Source of the DNA: Bordetella parapertussis
Lineage (GTDB): Bacteria; Cyanobacteriota; Cyanobacteriia; PCC-6307; Cyanobiaceae
Reading direction: 5' to 3'
DNA: 5,107 bases
Assembly (NCBI GenBank): GCA_943324725.2
Contig: CALPMR020000215.1
Location: 1-5,107 of the forward strand
How positions within the stretch are numbered: the stretch's first letter is position 1; each line of letters starts with the position of its first letter. The notes under the pieces were generated by a model. That model did no database searches. It saw only the letters and a program-made list of their open reading frames with translations, and was not told where the DNA came from. Made by a program: the position numbers and the translations under genes. Positions 1 through 5,107 of the stretch are shown in pieces.

Positions 1-1
1 C

Positions 2-1147
2 GCAGCCCGAGATCAATTCGAGCAGGCCAAAAACAAGTATCTGATCGGTTTGCGCGATCTGCGTCTGCAGGTCGCTCAGTCTTACTTCGATCTCCAGCAG
101 TCCGATGAGCAGGTGCGCATCGGTCAGGAGTCGGTGCGCTCGTCCCAGGTGAGCCTGCGCGATGCCCGGGCCCGCTTCCAGGCCGGCGTGGCCACCAAGC
201 TGGAGGTGCTCCAGGCCGAAACCCAGCTGGCCCGCGACCAGCAGCTGCTCACCAACGCCCTGTATGGCGCTGTCACCGGCTCCGGTCAGCCGGGTCAGTC
301 AATCGCCAGGCGCACATTGGCTGCGCTGCTCTCCCTGCCCCAGGACGTCACCCCGACGGCCAAGGATGCCTCCCGGGTGATCGGCACCTGGCTGCCCACG
401 CTGCAGGAAAGCATCGTGGCGGCCTATGCCTTCCGCGAAGAGCTGGATCAGCTCATCCTCGACATCTCGGTGGCCAACAGCAACGCCAACGCCGAGTTGG
501 CCAAGGTCCAGCCACTTCTCAATATTGTCAACACCCTCTCCGGAGGCCGCACCAGTGGTTACGAGTTCATCGACCAGAACCAAGCGGTCCCCAATCAACT
601 GAGCTGGAGAGTCGACAACACGATTGGTCTGAACGTGCGCTGGAATCTGTTCGATGGCGGCGGATCTCAGGCCCTGTACCGCCGTCAGAAGCAGATCGCT
701 GAGGAAAAGCGATTCCGGTTCGCCGATCGGCGCAATGTGATCCGCGAGGAAGTGGAGAGAAGCTTCTACGAGCTTGAAGCCAACAACCGCAACATCACCA
801 CCACCTCCCGCGAGGTGCTCTCCGCCCGAGAATCCCTGCGCCTGGCCCGCCTGCGCTTCCAGGCCGGCGTCACCACCCAGCGAGAAGTGGTCGATACCCA
901 GCGGGATCTCACCAATGCCGAGGTGCGCTACTCCAACGCCATCGCTGACTACAACAAGGGTCTGGCCAGTCTCCAGCGTCGTACCGGCCTCGATCAGATC
1001 TCGATCTGCCCGGCCCCCAGCCTGCCTCCGAACAAGCCGGTGGTAGCCGGTGCCACCGATGTGCCGGTAGAAGTCCAGCCCTTGGTGCCGGCCTGTCAGG
1101 CCAAGTTCCGTCCCAGCCAAGCTCCTTCCCCCTCGCTCGCTCCCTGA
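2..1147 (+). CDS. TolC-family outer membrane efflux protein, 5' end cut by the window
   Basis: The frame is open from the first bases, so the true start lies left of the window; a TTG at position 50 is internal. About 381 residues remain of a family that is usually 430-550 long. TolC proteins form trimeric outer-membrane channel-tunnels for efflux pumps and type I secretion. Two homologous halves of the outer-membrane efflux fold are visible: long amphipathic helices ending in RFQAGVAT (about residues 58-65 of the visible part) and again in RFQAGVTT (285-292). The second half is preceded by a beta strand and turn reading GLNVRWNLFDGGG, typical of TolC. After the last helix (SLQRRTGL) there is a ~55-residue proline-rich tail with two cysteines, probably periplasmic. 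The stop is TGA 1145-1147, and the next gene begins 11 nt later. The family call is secure. The partner pump is not visible and may lie upstream. Confidence 0.93.
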   Translation, partial: AARDQFEQAKNKYLIGLRDLRLQVAQSYFDLQQSDEQVRIGQESVRSSQVSLRDARARFQAGVATKLEVLQAETQLARDQQLLTNALYGAVTGSGQPGQSIARRTLAALLSLPQDVTPTAKDASRVIGTWLPTLQESIVAAYAFREELDQLILDISVANSNANAELAKVQPLLNIVNTLSGGRTSGYEFIDQNQAVPNQLSWRVDNTIGLNVRWNLFDGGGSQALYRRQKQIAEEKRFRFADRRNVIREEVERSFYELEANNRNITTTSREVLSARESLRLARLRFQAGVTTQREVVDTQRDLTNAEVRYSNAIADYNKGLASLQRRTGLDQISICPAPSLPPNKPVVAGATDVPVEVQPLVPACQAKFRPSQAPSPSLAP

Positions 1148-1158
1148 GCTAACTGCCC

Positions 1159-2541
1159 GTGCCCAGCCGTCCGGGTCTCTCGGTTATCGCGTGCCTCAGG
1201 CTCGGGTTGTTTCAGGCGTGTCTCGGTGCTCTGGCGGTGATTTTCGCCGGTCTGCTGAACCGGGTGATGCTCTCTGAGCTGGCCTACCCCGGCCTGCTGG
1301 TGGGGGGAGCACTGGCCTTTGAACAGTTCGTGGCTCCGTCCCGGGTGCTGTTCGGCCAGGTCTCCGACGCCCATCCGATTGCCTCCCGCCATCGCGTGCC
1401 CTACGTGCTGATCGGCACGGCGTTGTTCTGCCTGCTGGCGGTGCTCTCCATCCCTTTGATCTTCCAGGTGGGTCGGTTGCTGGCGCTGGGTGAGCAGCCC
1501 GTTCTGGCCCTGGGGATCGCGGCCCTCTGCGGCCTGTTCGCCCTCTATGGACTGGCGATCTCCCTCGCCACCACCCCCTATCTGGCCCTGGTGATCGACC
1601 GAACCGACGAGCTTGAGCGCCCCCGGGCCGTCGGCATCATCTGGTGCATGCTCACTGTCGGGATTGTGATCGGTGCCATCGCCATCAGCTTCAGCCTCCG
1701 ATCCCTCGATGGGGTGGTGGATCCTGCAGTTCTTGAGCCCACCCTGAGACGATTCATGGCCATCGTCGCCTCGCTGGTGATGCTGCTGACCCTGATCGCC
1801 ACCTGGGGGATGGAAGCCCCCGGCCAGCTCGGTGACAGCCAGGCCGGTCGCGATGATGCCGTCACTCTGGTCCAGTCCTGGGCGTTGATCACCTCCAGCC
1901 GCCAGGTGCTCGTGTTCTTCAGTTTCCTGGTGCTGTTCACCCTGGGGCTGTTTCTGCAGGATCCTGTGCTGGAGAGCTACGCGGCCCAGGTGTTCGCCAT
2001 GCCGATTGCAGCCACCACCCAGCTCAATGCTTTCTGGGGAGTCGGCACCCTGGTGGGTCTGTTGCTGGCAGGACTCTGGATCGTCCCCTGGCTGGGCAAG
2101 CTGCCCACGGCCCGCCTCGGCTGTCGCCTGATCGTGGCCTCGCTGGTGCTGCTGCTCCTCTGTGGCCTGGCCCCGAACATTCCTGTGCTCAAGCTGGTCA
2201 TGGTCGGTTTTGGTCTCGCCGCTGGCATCGCCACCAACAGCACCCTCTGCCTGATGCTGGATCTCACCTTGCCCCAGGCGGCCGGCACCTTTGTCGGGGT
2301 CTGGGGTCTGGCCCAGGCCATCTCCCGTGCCCTCGGCAAACTCCTGGGCGGCGGCCTCTACGACCTGGGACGATGGCTGCACCTCGGCAACGGCTCCTAT
2401 TCCCCCTTCGCCCTGGTTCTGGCGGTGGAAACTGTGGTGGCGGTTCTGGCCCTGGTGCTGCTCAACCGCATCAACGTTCACCAGTTCAGGGAGGATACGG
2501 GCCGCAGTCTCACAAAGGTCCTGGCCATGGAACTCGGATGA
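1159..2541 (+). CDS. PucC-like BCD-family MFS transporter
   Basis: A 460-residue polytopic membrane protein of the PucC/LhaA branch of the major facilitator superfamily. Members are linked to (bacterio)chlorophyll handling or light-harvesting complex assembly; the cyanobacterial members are poorly characterised, so the substrate is unknown. About twelve hydrophobic segments can be seen, the first near residues 14-38 and the last near 417-436. A loop motif FGQVSDAHPIASRHRVPY (residues 65-81) is the PucC form of the MFS cytoplasmic signature. A second family motif, QDPVLESYAAQVFAM (from residue 267), leads into TM8 with ATTQLNAFWGVGTLVG. The GTG at 1159 is chosen because an in-frame TAA at 1150-1152 excludes any earlier start except CTG 1153, and the first ATG would remove TM1. 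No clear Shine-Dalgarno is seen. It lies 11 nt after the TolC gene and its TGA overlaps the next ATG, so it is probably co-transcribed with both. Confidence 0.92.
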   Translation: MPSRPGLSVIACLRLGLFQACLGALAVIFAGLLNRVMLSELAYPGLLVGGALAFEQFVAPSRVLFGQVSDAHPIASRHRVPYVLIGTALFCLLAVLSIPLIFQVGRLLALGEQPVLALGIAALCGLFALYGLAISLATTPYLALVIDRTDELERPRAVGIIWCMLTVGIVIGAIAISFSLRSLDGVVDPAVLEPTLRRFMAIVASLVMLLTLIATWGMEAPGQLGDSQAGRDDAVTLVQSWALITSSRQVLVFFSFLVLFTLGLFLQDPVLESYAAQVFAMPIAATTQLNAFWGVGTLVGLLLAGLWIVPWLGKLPTARLGCRLIVASLVLLLLCGLAPNIPVLKLVMVGFGLAAGIATNSTLCLMLDLTLPQAAGTFVGVWGLAQAISRALGKLLGGGLYDLGRWLHLGNGSYSPFALVLAVETVVAVLALVLLNRINVHQFREDTGRSLTKVLAMELG

Positions 2542-3332
2542 TGCTCGCCGCTCCCGCCCTTGATCCGGCGCTTTCCTCCCTGATCGATCGCGTCGCCGAG
2601 CGGCAGCGCGCTGATTTCGGCCACATGGCCAGTGACATCAAGGACGATGGCTCGCTGATCACCGCCTGTGATCGCTGGAGCGATGCCACGTTGGTGAGTG
2701 GTCTGGCCGAACTGTTCCCCGGCGAGGGGGTGCTCAGCGAGGAGGGCCACAAACAGGTGCCTGGCAGTTCCGCCTATTGGGTCGTCGATCCGCTGGATGG
2801 CACCACCAACTTCGCCGCTGGCATTCCGTACTGGGCCATCTCCATCGCCCGCTTCGACGCCGGAGTGCCGGTGCTGGCCATCCTCGATGTGCCCCCTCTG
2901 CGGCAGCGCATCGTGGCGATCCGCGGCGGTGGGGCCTGGCGCAATGGCAAGCCCCTGCAGCCTCCTTCGATCCAGTCCCACAGCGCCGGTTGCGCTTCTC
3001 TTTGCAGTCGCTCGATCGGCGTGTTGCAGAAACTGCCTGATCGTCGTTTCCCAGGCAAGATTCGTCTGCTGGGGGTGGCCAGTCTGAATCTGGTGAGTGT
3101 GGCGATGGGGCAGACGGTGGCCGCCTTGGAGGCCACACCCAAGATCTGGGATCTGGCTGCAGCCTGGCTGGTGTTGTCGGAATTGCAGTGTCCCGTCCGC
3201 TGGCTGCAGCGTCAGCCGGGGGCTATTGCTGCTGGCACCGACCTGTCCCACACCGATTTCCCGGTGCTCGTGGCCGACCGCCCCGCAACCCTGGATCGTT
3301 TCATGCCCTGGGCGGATGCTCTGCTGGCCTAG
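2538..3332 (+). CDS. Inositol monophosphatase-family phosphatase
   Basis: A 264-residue soluble enzyme of the Mg2+-dependent, lithium-sensitive phosphatase superfamily (inositol monophosphatase, CysQ, FBPase/SBPase relatives); length is normal. Metal-site residues are visible: E69 in LSEEGH, then WVVDPLDGTTNF with D84 and D87 (signature 1), and D205 in KIWDLAAAW (signature 2). D45 in LITACD corresponds to the residue that positions the water in the family. Signature 2 is atypical: the usual WDxAAG...EAGG reads WDLAAAW...SELQCPVRW, without the glycines. This leaves the substrate open (inositol-P, histidinol-P, PAP or a sugar phosphate). Two adjacent ATGs (2538, 2541) are in frame. The first gives a 4-nt ATGA overlap with the carrier's stop, suggesting translational coupling; a weak GGAA lies at 2529-2532. 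An upstream extension of the frame inside the carrier gene is not credible. It is the last gene of the cluster. Confidence 0.92.
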   Translation: MMLAAPALDPALSSLIDRVAERQRADFGHMASDIKDDGSLITACDRWSDATLVSGLAELFPGEGVLSEEGHKQVPGSSAYWVVDPLDGTTNFAAGIPYWAISIARFDAGVPVLAILDVPPLRQRIVAIRGGGAWRNGKPLQPPSIQSHSAGCASLCSRSIGVLQKLPDRRFPGKIRLLGVASLNLVSVAMGQTVAALEATPKIWDLAAAWLVLSELQCPVRWLQRQPGAIAAGTDLSHTDFPVLVADRPATLDRFMPWADALLA

Positions 3333-3512
3333 GTGTGTGTGTTGCCCATCAGGCCGTGCTGAGCCAAGTGAACCAACGCGCTCCATATCAACGACCAGAG
3401 TGGTCTCAGACAGGTCTCATAAGCGATCTCGCTTCAGTCAGGCCTGGTGCTTGAGATCGCTTGCGGTAGGGATGATCTCGGCGAAGCAGCCCGCCGGGAT
3501 TCAGGTCACTGG
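3333..3512. other. Intergenic segment between convergent gene ends
   Basis: No credible gene is seen. Just after the phosphatase stop is a (GT)5 run at 3333-3342. GGCCT 3326-3330 can pair with AGGCC 3351-3355, with GCTC 3318-3321 and GAGC 3361-3364 outside it, giving a weak 3' stem-loop. A small hairpin GACCA-GAG-TGGTC lies at 3393-3405. The heptamer GGTCTCA occurs twice (3402-3408 and 3413-3419). None of the stems is followed by a T tract, so a classical intrinsic terminator for the operon is not evident. The strongest element is the inverted repeat listed separately. Confidence 0.6.
3421..3462. repeat. Perfect 10-bp inverted repeat, possible bidirectional 3'-end hairpin
   Basis: AAGCGATCTC (3421-3430) and GAGATCGCTT (3453-3462) are exact reverse complements separated by 22 nt, with a further T-G wobble possible outside. 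The left arm also forms a local repeat, AAGCGA-TC-TCGCTT (3421-3434), so two exclusive folds are possible. The loop contains the palindrome CAGGCCTG (3439-3446). Its position between the phosphatase gene and the oppositely oriented gene remnant suits a transcript-end structure, but no U tract follows on either strand. The arms partly resemble the cyanobacterial HIP1 octamer GCGATCGC without matching it. Function is inferred. Confidence 0.6.
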
Positions 3513-4066
3513 TTACCGCTTCCTCAGCTTGATTCCGAGATGAATCCCCGTTGCGGCGGAAGAGCCCTCGATTGCTGTACGTCGATCCAGGCGCAACAGG
3601 CACCTGGGCTGGCCTGGTTGCTCGGGGGCTGGCTGCCTCGTAAAACAGATCCCCGCTCGCCTGAATCTGTCGCCGGCGCAGCCGCACCGAGTACTGCAGG
3701 CTGAGCCCGTTGACCGGATCGTCAAAGAAGAGGGAGCGGTGAGGATGCTTGTCAATCAGGCCCCGCAACTGCAGCACAGGGCGGATCAGGGCTTGGCGCA
3801 AAGCCTCAAGGACGGCGAATCAGTTGCCGCGCAGGGAGAAATCGAAACTGCCCAGCAGGCATGAAGTCCAGGCAGCAGCCTCGCCGCAGCCCATAAAAAG
3901 CGTGGTCGAGACGGGCGCTCTCCTTCCGCTCGATCCATTCCTGGATCAGCAGTTCAGCAGTCCCAGTGGCCCCCTCATGGGAAGCCTTTCGAGGGCCGGT
4001 GCCAGGGGGAGGCAAGTCACTTGCGTTGGCGAGGCTGGCGAGGCTGACCAGCCAGGTGGGTCTCAA
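3513..4066 (-). pseudogene. Decayed gene remnant, probable C-terminal part of a beta-rich (outer-membrane-type?) protein
   Basis: No frame is intact, but three minus-strand pieces in sequence have coding-like codon use (G/C-rich third positions) and sensible protein texture. Piece 1 (to about 3850) includes LLIQEWIERKESARLDHAFYG. A frameshift then leads to piece 2 (3852-3634), which starts GSFDFSLRGN, is broken by TGA at 3822-3820, and continues with LIRPVLQLRGLIDKHPHRS and LSLQYSVRLRRRQIQASGDL, ending near FYEA. A second shift leads to piece 3, which ends GIHLGIKLRKR and TAA at 3515-3513. Alternating polar/apolar stretches suggest beta strands, as in an outer-membrane barrel. The cyanobacterial LptD-like DUF3769 family is one possibility that I cannot confirm. 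The N-terminal part is absent: the coding texture fades about where the rRNA promoter region begins, so the gene appears truncated as well as frameshifted. It converges on the phosphatase gene. Confidence 0.5.
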
Positions 4067-4159
4067 AGCTTGATCAAGCCAGCCTCCCGTTCTGGACCCA
4101 GCGGGCCGGGCGCCTGCTTCGATCCCATCACCGCAGCGATGTCCCTCCTGGGCTGAAAT

Positions 4160-4189
4160 TTGCCCGATCCGGGGATGGGGTGGTAATCT
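4160..4189 (+). promoter_or_regulatory. Candidate sigma-70-type promoter of the rRNA operon
   Basis: TTGCCC (4160-4165; 4 of 6 to TTGACA) and TAATCT (4184-4189; 3 of 6 to TATAAT) are separated by 18 bp. The predicted start falls near 4194-4197, exactly where a perfect GNRA-capped hairpin and the purine-rich leader begin. The GC-rich sequence after the start resembles the discriminators of stringently controlled rRNA promoters. The boxes are only moderate matches; the coincidence with the start of the structured region is the main support. Further promoters could lie elsewhere. Confidence 0.4.
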
Positions 4190-4193
4190 TTTG

Positions 4194-4217
4194 GACTGCG
4201 CGGGAAACCGAGCAGTC
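4194..4217 (+). other. Leader hairpin 1, GAAA-capped
   Basis: GACTGC (4194-4199) pairs perfectly with GCAGTC (4212-4217). Inside, after a G/A mismatch, CGG (4201-4203) pairs with CCG (4208-4210) around a GAAA tetraloop. It sits at the predicted 5' end of the transcript and could protect that end or nucleate folding. Confidence 0.65.
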
Positions 4218-4227
4218 GTGCCAACGG

Positions 4228-4266
4228 CGGATCAGAAGGAAGGAGGTGTTGAATCACCTTGATCTG
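4228..4266 (+). other. Leader hairpin 2 with purine bulge
   Basis: GATCA (4230-4234) pairs with TGATC (4260-4264), extended outward by a G-T and a C-G pair. AGGTG (4244-4248) pairs with CACCT (4255-4259). The 5' side carries a 9-nt unpaired purine stretch, GAAGGAAGG (4235-4243). The GGAGGTG at 4242-4248 looks like a Shine-Dalgarno sequence, but it sits in this stem and no start codon with a sensible ORF follows. Confidence 0.55.
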
Positions 4267-4292
4267 GAAGACACCAAGGAAGGGACGGAACG

Positions 4293-4402
4293 GGTGAGCT
4301 GCTAGGTTCACCAAGTCTCAAACGGAGCGGCTGAAGCCGCACCCAAGAGGCGATCTACAACGAAGGAGGCGCGAGCCGCCGGTGTTGTAGGTTTCACAAG
4401 TC
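4293..4402 (+). repeat. Imperfect ~85-nt-spaced repeat module in the leader
   Basis: TAGGTTCACCAAGTC (4303-4317) recurs as TAGGTTTCACAAGTC (4388-4402), each preceded by a GGTG and followed by a compact stem-loop. The first copy is part of the hairpin GGTGA (4293-4297) with TCACC (4308-4312). The second is followed by GTCGCC-GGGA-GGCGAC. The hairpin GCGGC-TGAA-GCCGC (4327-4340) lies between them. This suggests that part of the leader arose by duplication. Confidence 0.5.
4352..4390 (+). other. Leader hairpin containing a copy of the 16S 5' boundary
   Basis: CTACAAC (4355-4361) pairs perfectly with GTTGTAG (4384-4390). Inside, GGC (4368-4370) pairs with GCC (4375-4377) around a GCGA tetraloop, with two flanking G-C pairs past an A/G mismatch. 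The 11-mer GATCTACAACG at 4352-4362 recurs exactly at 4986-4996, spanning the predicted mature 16S 5' end. The 3' arm GTTGTAG could therefore pair with either copy. Confidence 0.65.
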
Positions 4403-4440
4403 GCCGGGAGGCGACGCGCCGCGAGATCCCCGAGAGGGGA
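4400..4440 (+). other. Two adjacent GNRA hairpins in the leader
   Basis: GTCGCC (4400-4405) pairs with GGCGAC (4410-4415) around GGGA. TCCCC (4427-4431) pairs with GGGGA (4436-4440) around GAGA. Both are perfect stems with tetraloops of the GNRA class, which commonly dock into receptors in large RNAs. Confidence 0.65.
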
Positions 4441-4479
4441 GAGAGCGGTAGCACCTGGACAACCAAAGAAGTTTAGGAA

Positions 4480-4608
4480 CTGACGCTTTCACTGCGTCGG
4501 GTGATCCTGAGGGAGCTGAAGTATCCAAGCCTGATAAGGGTAAGGATACTGGAAGCGAACGCAGGGTGCTTGTATCGGTCGATACGAGATGGAGGCGAGG
4601 CGAAAGCC
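4480..4608 (+). other. Cluster of four leader stem-loops
   Basis: CTGACGC (4480-4486) pairs with GCGTCGG (4494-4500) over a 7-nt loop. AGTATCC (4520-4526) pairs with GGATACT (4544-4550), with an inner CCT-GATA-AGG. CTTGTATC (4569-4576) pairs with GATACGAG (4581-4588) around GGTC. GGC-GAAA-GCC lies at 4599-4608. Stems of seven to eight pairs in rapid succession are far denser than expected by chance. Confidence 0.6.
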
Positions 4609-4648
4609 AGCTGAAGCACCGGACGAAACGAGCAGTGAAGGTGTGAGG

Positions 4649-4790
4649 TCCCGTCAAAAGAAAAATAGCGACGGGAGCAGTAGGGATGACGGTGAAGGGT
4701 TCTCACGACCTGGAGCCGAGCAACCATTCCACTGTGAGTCGCGAACCGGATCTGAGATCCTGGAAAGTCGAGTTCAGTGTAGGGAAACTC
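4649..4790 (+). other. Central leader stem-loops
   Basis: TCCCGTC (4649-4655) pairs with GACGGGA (4670-4676) around a 14-nt A-rich loop. GTGA (4692-4695) can pair with TCAC (4703-4706). GGATC (4748-4752) pairs with GATCC (4756-4760) around TGA. GAGTT (4770-4774) pairs with AACTC (4786-4790), with an alternative TTCAG (4773-4777) with CTGAA (4790-4794). The A-rich loop is a candidate protein or tertiary contact site (inference). Confidence 0.5.
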
Positions 4791-4818
4791 TGAAGCGAAA
4801 GCCAAAGAGCTAACCAAA

Positions 4819-4953
4819 GCTGAAAGCGGCACTCTCGAAACTTTCTGTGTCAGCGGAAGGGGCAGCAACTGCAAGAAAGCGAAAGCGGAACTTGTGGGAG
4901 TCATGCAAATCAGACTGAGAGGAGCAAGCGCGCCAAGAGCCTGAGCAATCAGG
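4819..4953 (+). other. Distal leader stem-loops before the 16S gene
   Basis: GCTGA (4819-4823) pairs with TCAGC (4850-4854). GCAG-CAA-CTGC lies at 4862-4872. CAAG (4872-4875) and CTTG (4891-4894) enclose GC-GAAA-GC, sharing one base with the preceding stem. AGTC (4899-4902) can pair with GACT (4913-4916). CCTGA (4940-4944) pairs with TCAGG (4949-4953) around GCAA. The last is the final clear GNRA hairpin before the 16S. Confidence 0.5.
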
Positions 4954-4990
4954 AAGGAAGTGTGTGAAGTGAATCAACAGGGTTTGATCT
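4954..4990 (+). other. Unstructured segment just upstream of mature 16S, probable processing-stem arm
   Basis: This ~37-nt stretch shows no strong local hairpin. In bacteria the sequence directly flanking 16S pairs with sequence downstream of the 16S 3' end to make the RNase III processing stem; the partner is outside the window, so this is inference from position. Confidence 0.35.

Positions 4991-5107
<117 letters not shown>

Larger units (their letters stand above)
4194..4990 (+). ncRNA. Very long, highly structured 16S rRNA leader (pre-rRNA), family not recognised
   Basis: About 795 nt between the candidate promoter and the mature 16S 5' end have no credible ORF on the plus strand, are purine-rich, lack any run of four T's, and contain at least a dozen short perfect hairpins, many with GNRA loops (GAAA, GCGA, GGGA, GAGA, GCAA). 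Adenine-rich unpaired joints such as CAAAG and GAAAGC resemble those of large folded RNAs. It adjoins the 16S gene on the same strand with no terminator between, so it is most simply the rRNA operon leader. Bacterial leaders usually carry antitermination signals and one arm of the pre-16S processing stem; that stem's partner would lie beyond this window. The length and compact folding are greater than expected for that role. I do not recognise a group I or II intron core, RNase P, tmRNA or a named riboswitch. The structure is read by eye. Confidence 0.6.

Noticed and set aside
299..1120. 273-residue minus-strand frame opposite TolC
   Set aside because: Fully overlaps a recognised gene and shows no family motif; an antisense shadow.
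1096..2481. 461-residue open frame on the minus strand opposite the PucC-like gene
   Set aside because: Its product is Gln/His/Glu/Gly-rich low-complexity sequence typical of the antisense of a GC-rich membrane protein gene; the plus strand encodes a clear family member.
2478..3386. 302-residue minus-strand frame opposite the phosphatase
   Set aside because: Same reasoning: the IMPase signatures lie on the plus strand and the antisense product is compositionally biased.
3749..4156. 135-residue plus-strand frame
   Set aside because: Lies opposite the minus-strand gene remnant, with poor codon bias and no recognisable texture.
4241..4248. Strong Shine-Dalgarno (AGGAGGTG) suggesting a small leader peptide
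   Set aside because: No ATG/GTG/TTG at suitable spacing opens a sensible frame, and the motif is paired within a hairpin.
4589..4813. 74-residue plus-strand frame in the leader
   Set aside because: Highly charged composition, no Shine-Dalgarno, and it spans several RNA stems.
4829..4860. boxA/boxC-like antitermination signals (CACTCTCGAAAC, TTCTGTGTCAG)
   Set aside because: Only loosely resemble the E. coli elements TGCTCTTTA and TGTGTGGG; too weak to annotate.
4473..4904. 143-residue minus-strand open frame opposite the leader RNA
   Set aside because: Ser/Phe/Leu-rich product arises because the purine-rich structured plus strand yields few antisense stops. No ribosome site or domain; such frames opposite rRNA regions are usually spurious.
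4194..4990. Leader as a group II or group I intron
   Set aside because: GNRA stems and GAAAGC joints are reminiscent, but I find no credible domain V (34-nt stem with GAAA loop and AGC triad; the GAGCCG at 4713 lacks a matching partner), no convincing boundary motifs and no intron-encoded protein.

Overview
The window looks like chromosomal DNA of a GC-rich picocyanobacterium of the Cyanobium/Synechococcus group. The best evidence is the first ~117 nt of a 16S rRNA at the right edge. It has the shortened helix with an AACC-TTCG-GGTT hairpin and the GTGGCGGACGGGTGAGTAACGCGTG-type block typical of that lineage. The protein genes agree with this assignment: a cyanobacterial-type TolC protein, a PucC-type (BCD family) carrier and an inositol-monophosphatase-family enzyme. 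The assignment is by recognition; no search was run.

Layout. Positions 2-3332 hold three tightly packed plus-strand genes that look like the end of an operon. They are the C-terminal ~381 residues of a TolC/outer-membrane efflux protein, an 11-nt gap, a 460-residue PucC-like membrane carrier starting at GTG, and an IMPase-family gene whose ATG overlaps the carrier's TGA. Close spacing suggests co-transcription and, for the last pair, translational coupling. A shared pathway is not evident from the sequence.

Positions 3333-4160 have no intact gene. The first ~180 nt contain a perfect 10-bp inverted repeat. The next ~550 nt carry, on the minus strand, the decayed remains of a gene. Three fragments in two shifted frames, plus an in-frame stop, together read like the C-terminal part of a beta-rich protein, possibly of the outer membrane.

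Positions ~4160-4990 are the most unusual part. A plausible sigma-70-type promoter is followed at once by ~795 nt of purine-rich sequence dense in short perfect hairpins, many capped by GNRA tetraloops, running directly into the 16S gene. I read it as a very long, highly structured pre-16S rRNA leader. It matches no RNA family I can name. It also contains an 11-nt copy of the 16S 5' boundary (GATCTACAACG), folded against its own complement, which suggests a competing or chaperoning fold during pre-rRNA maturation.
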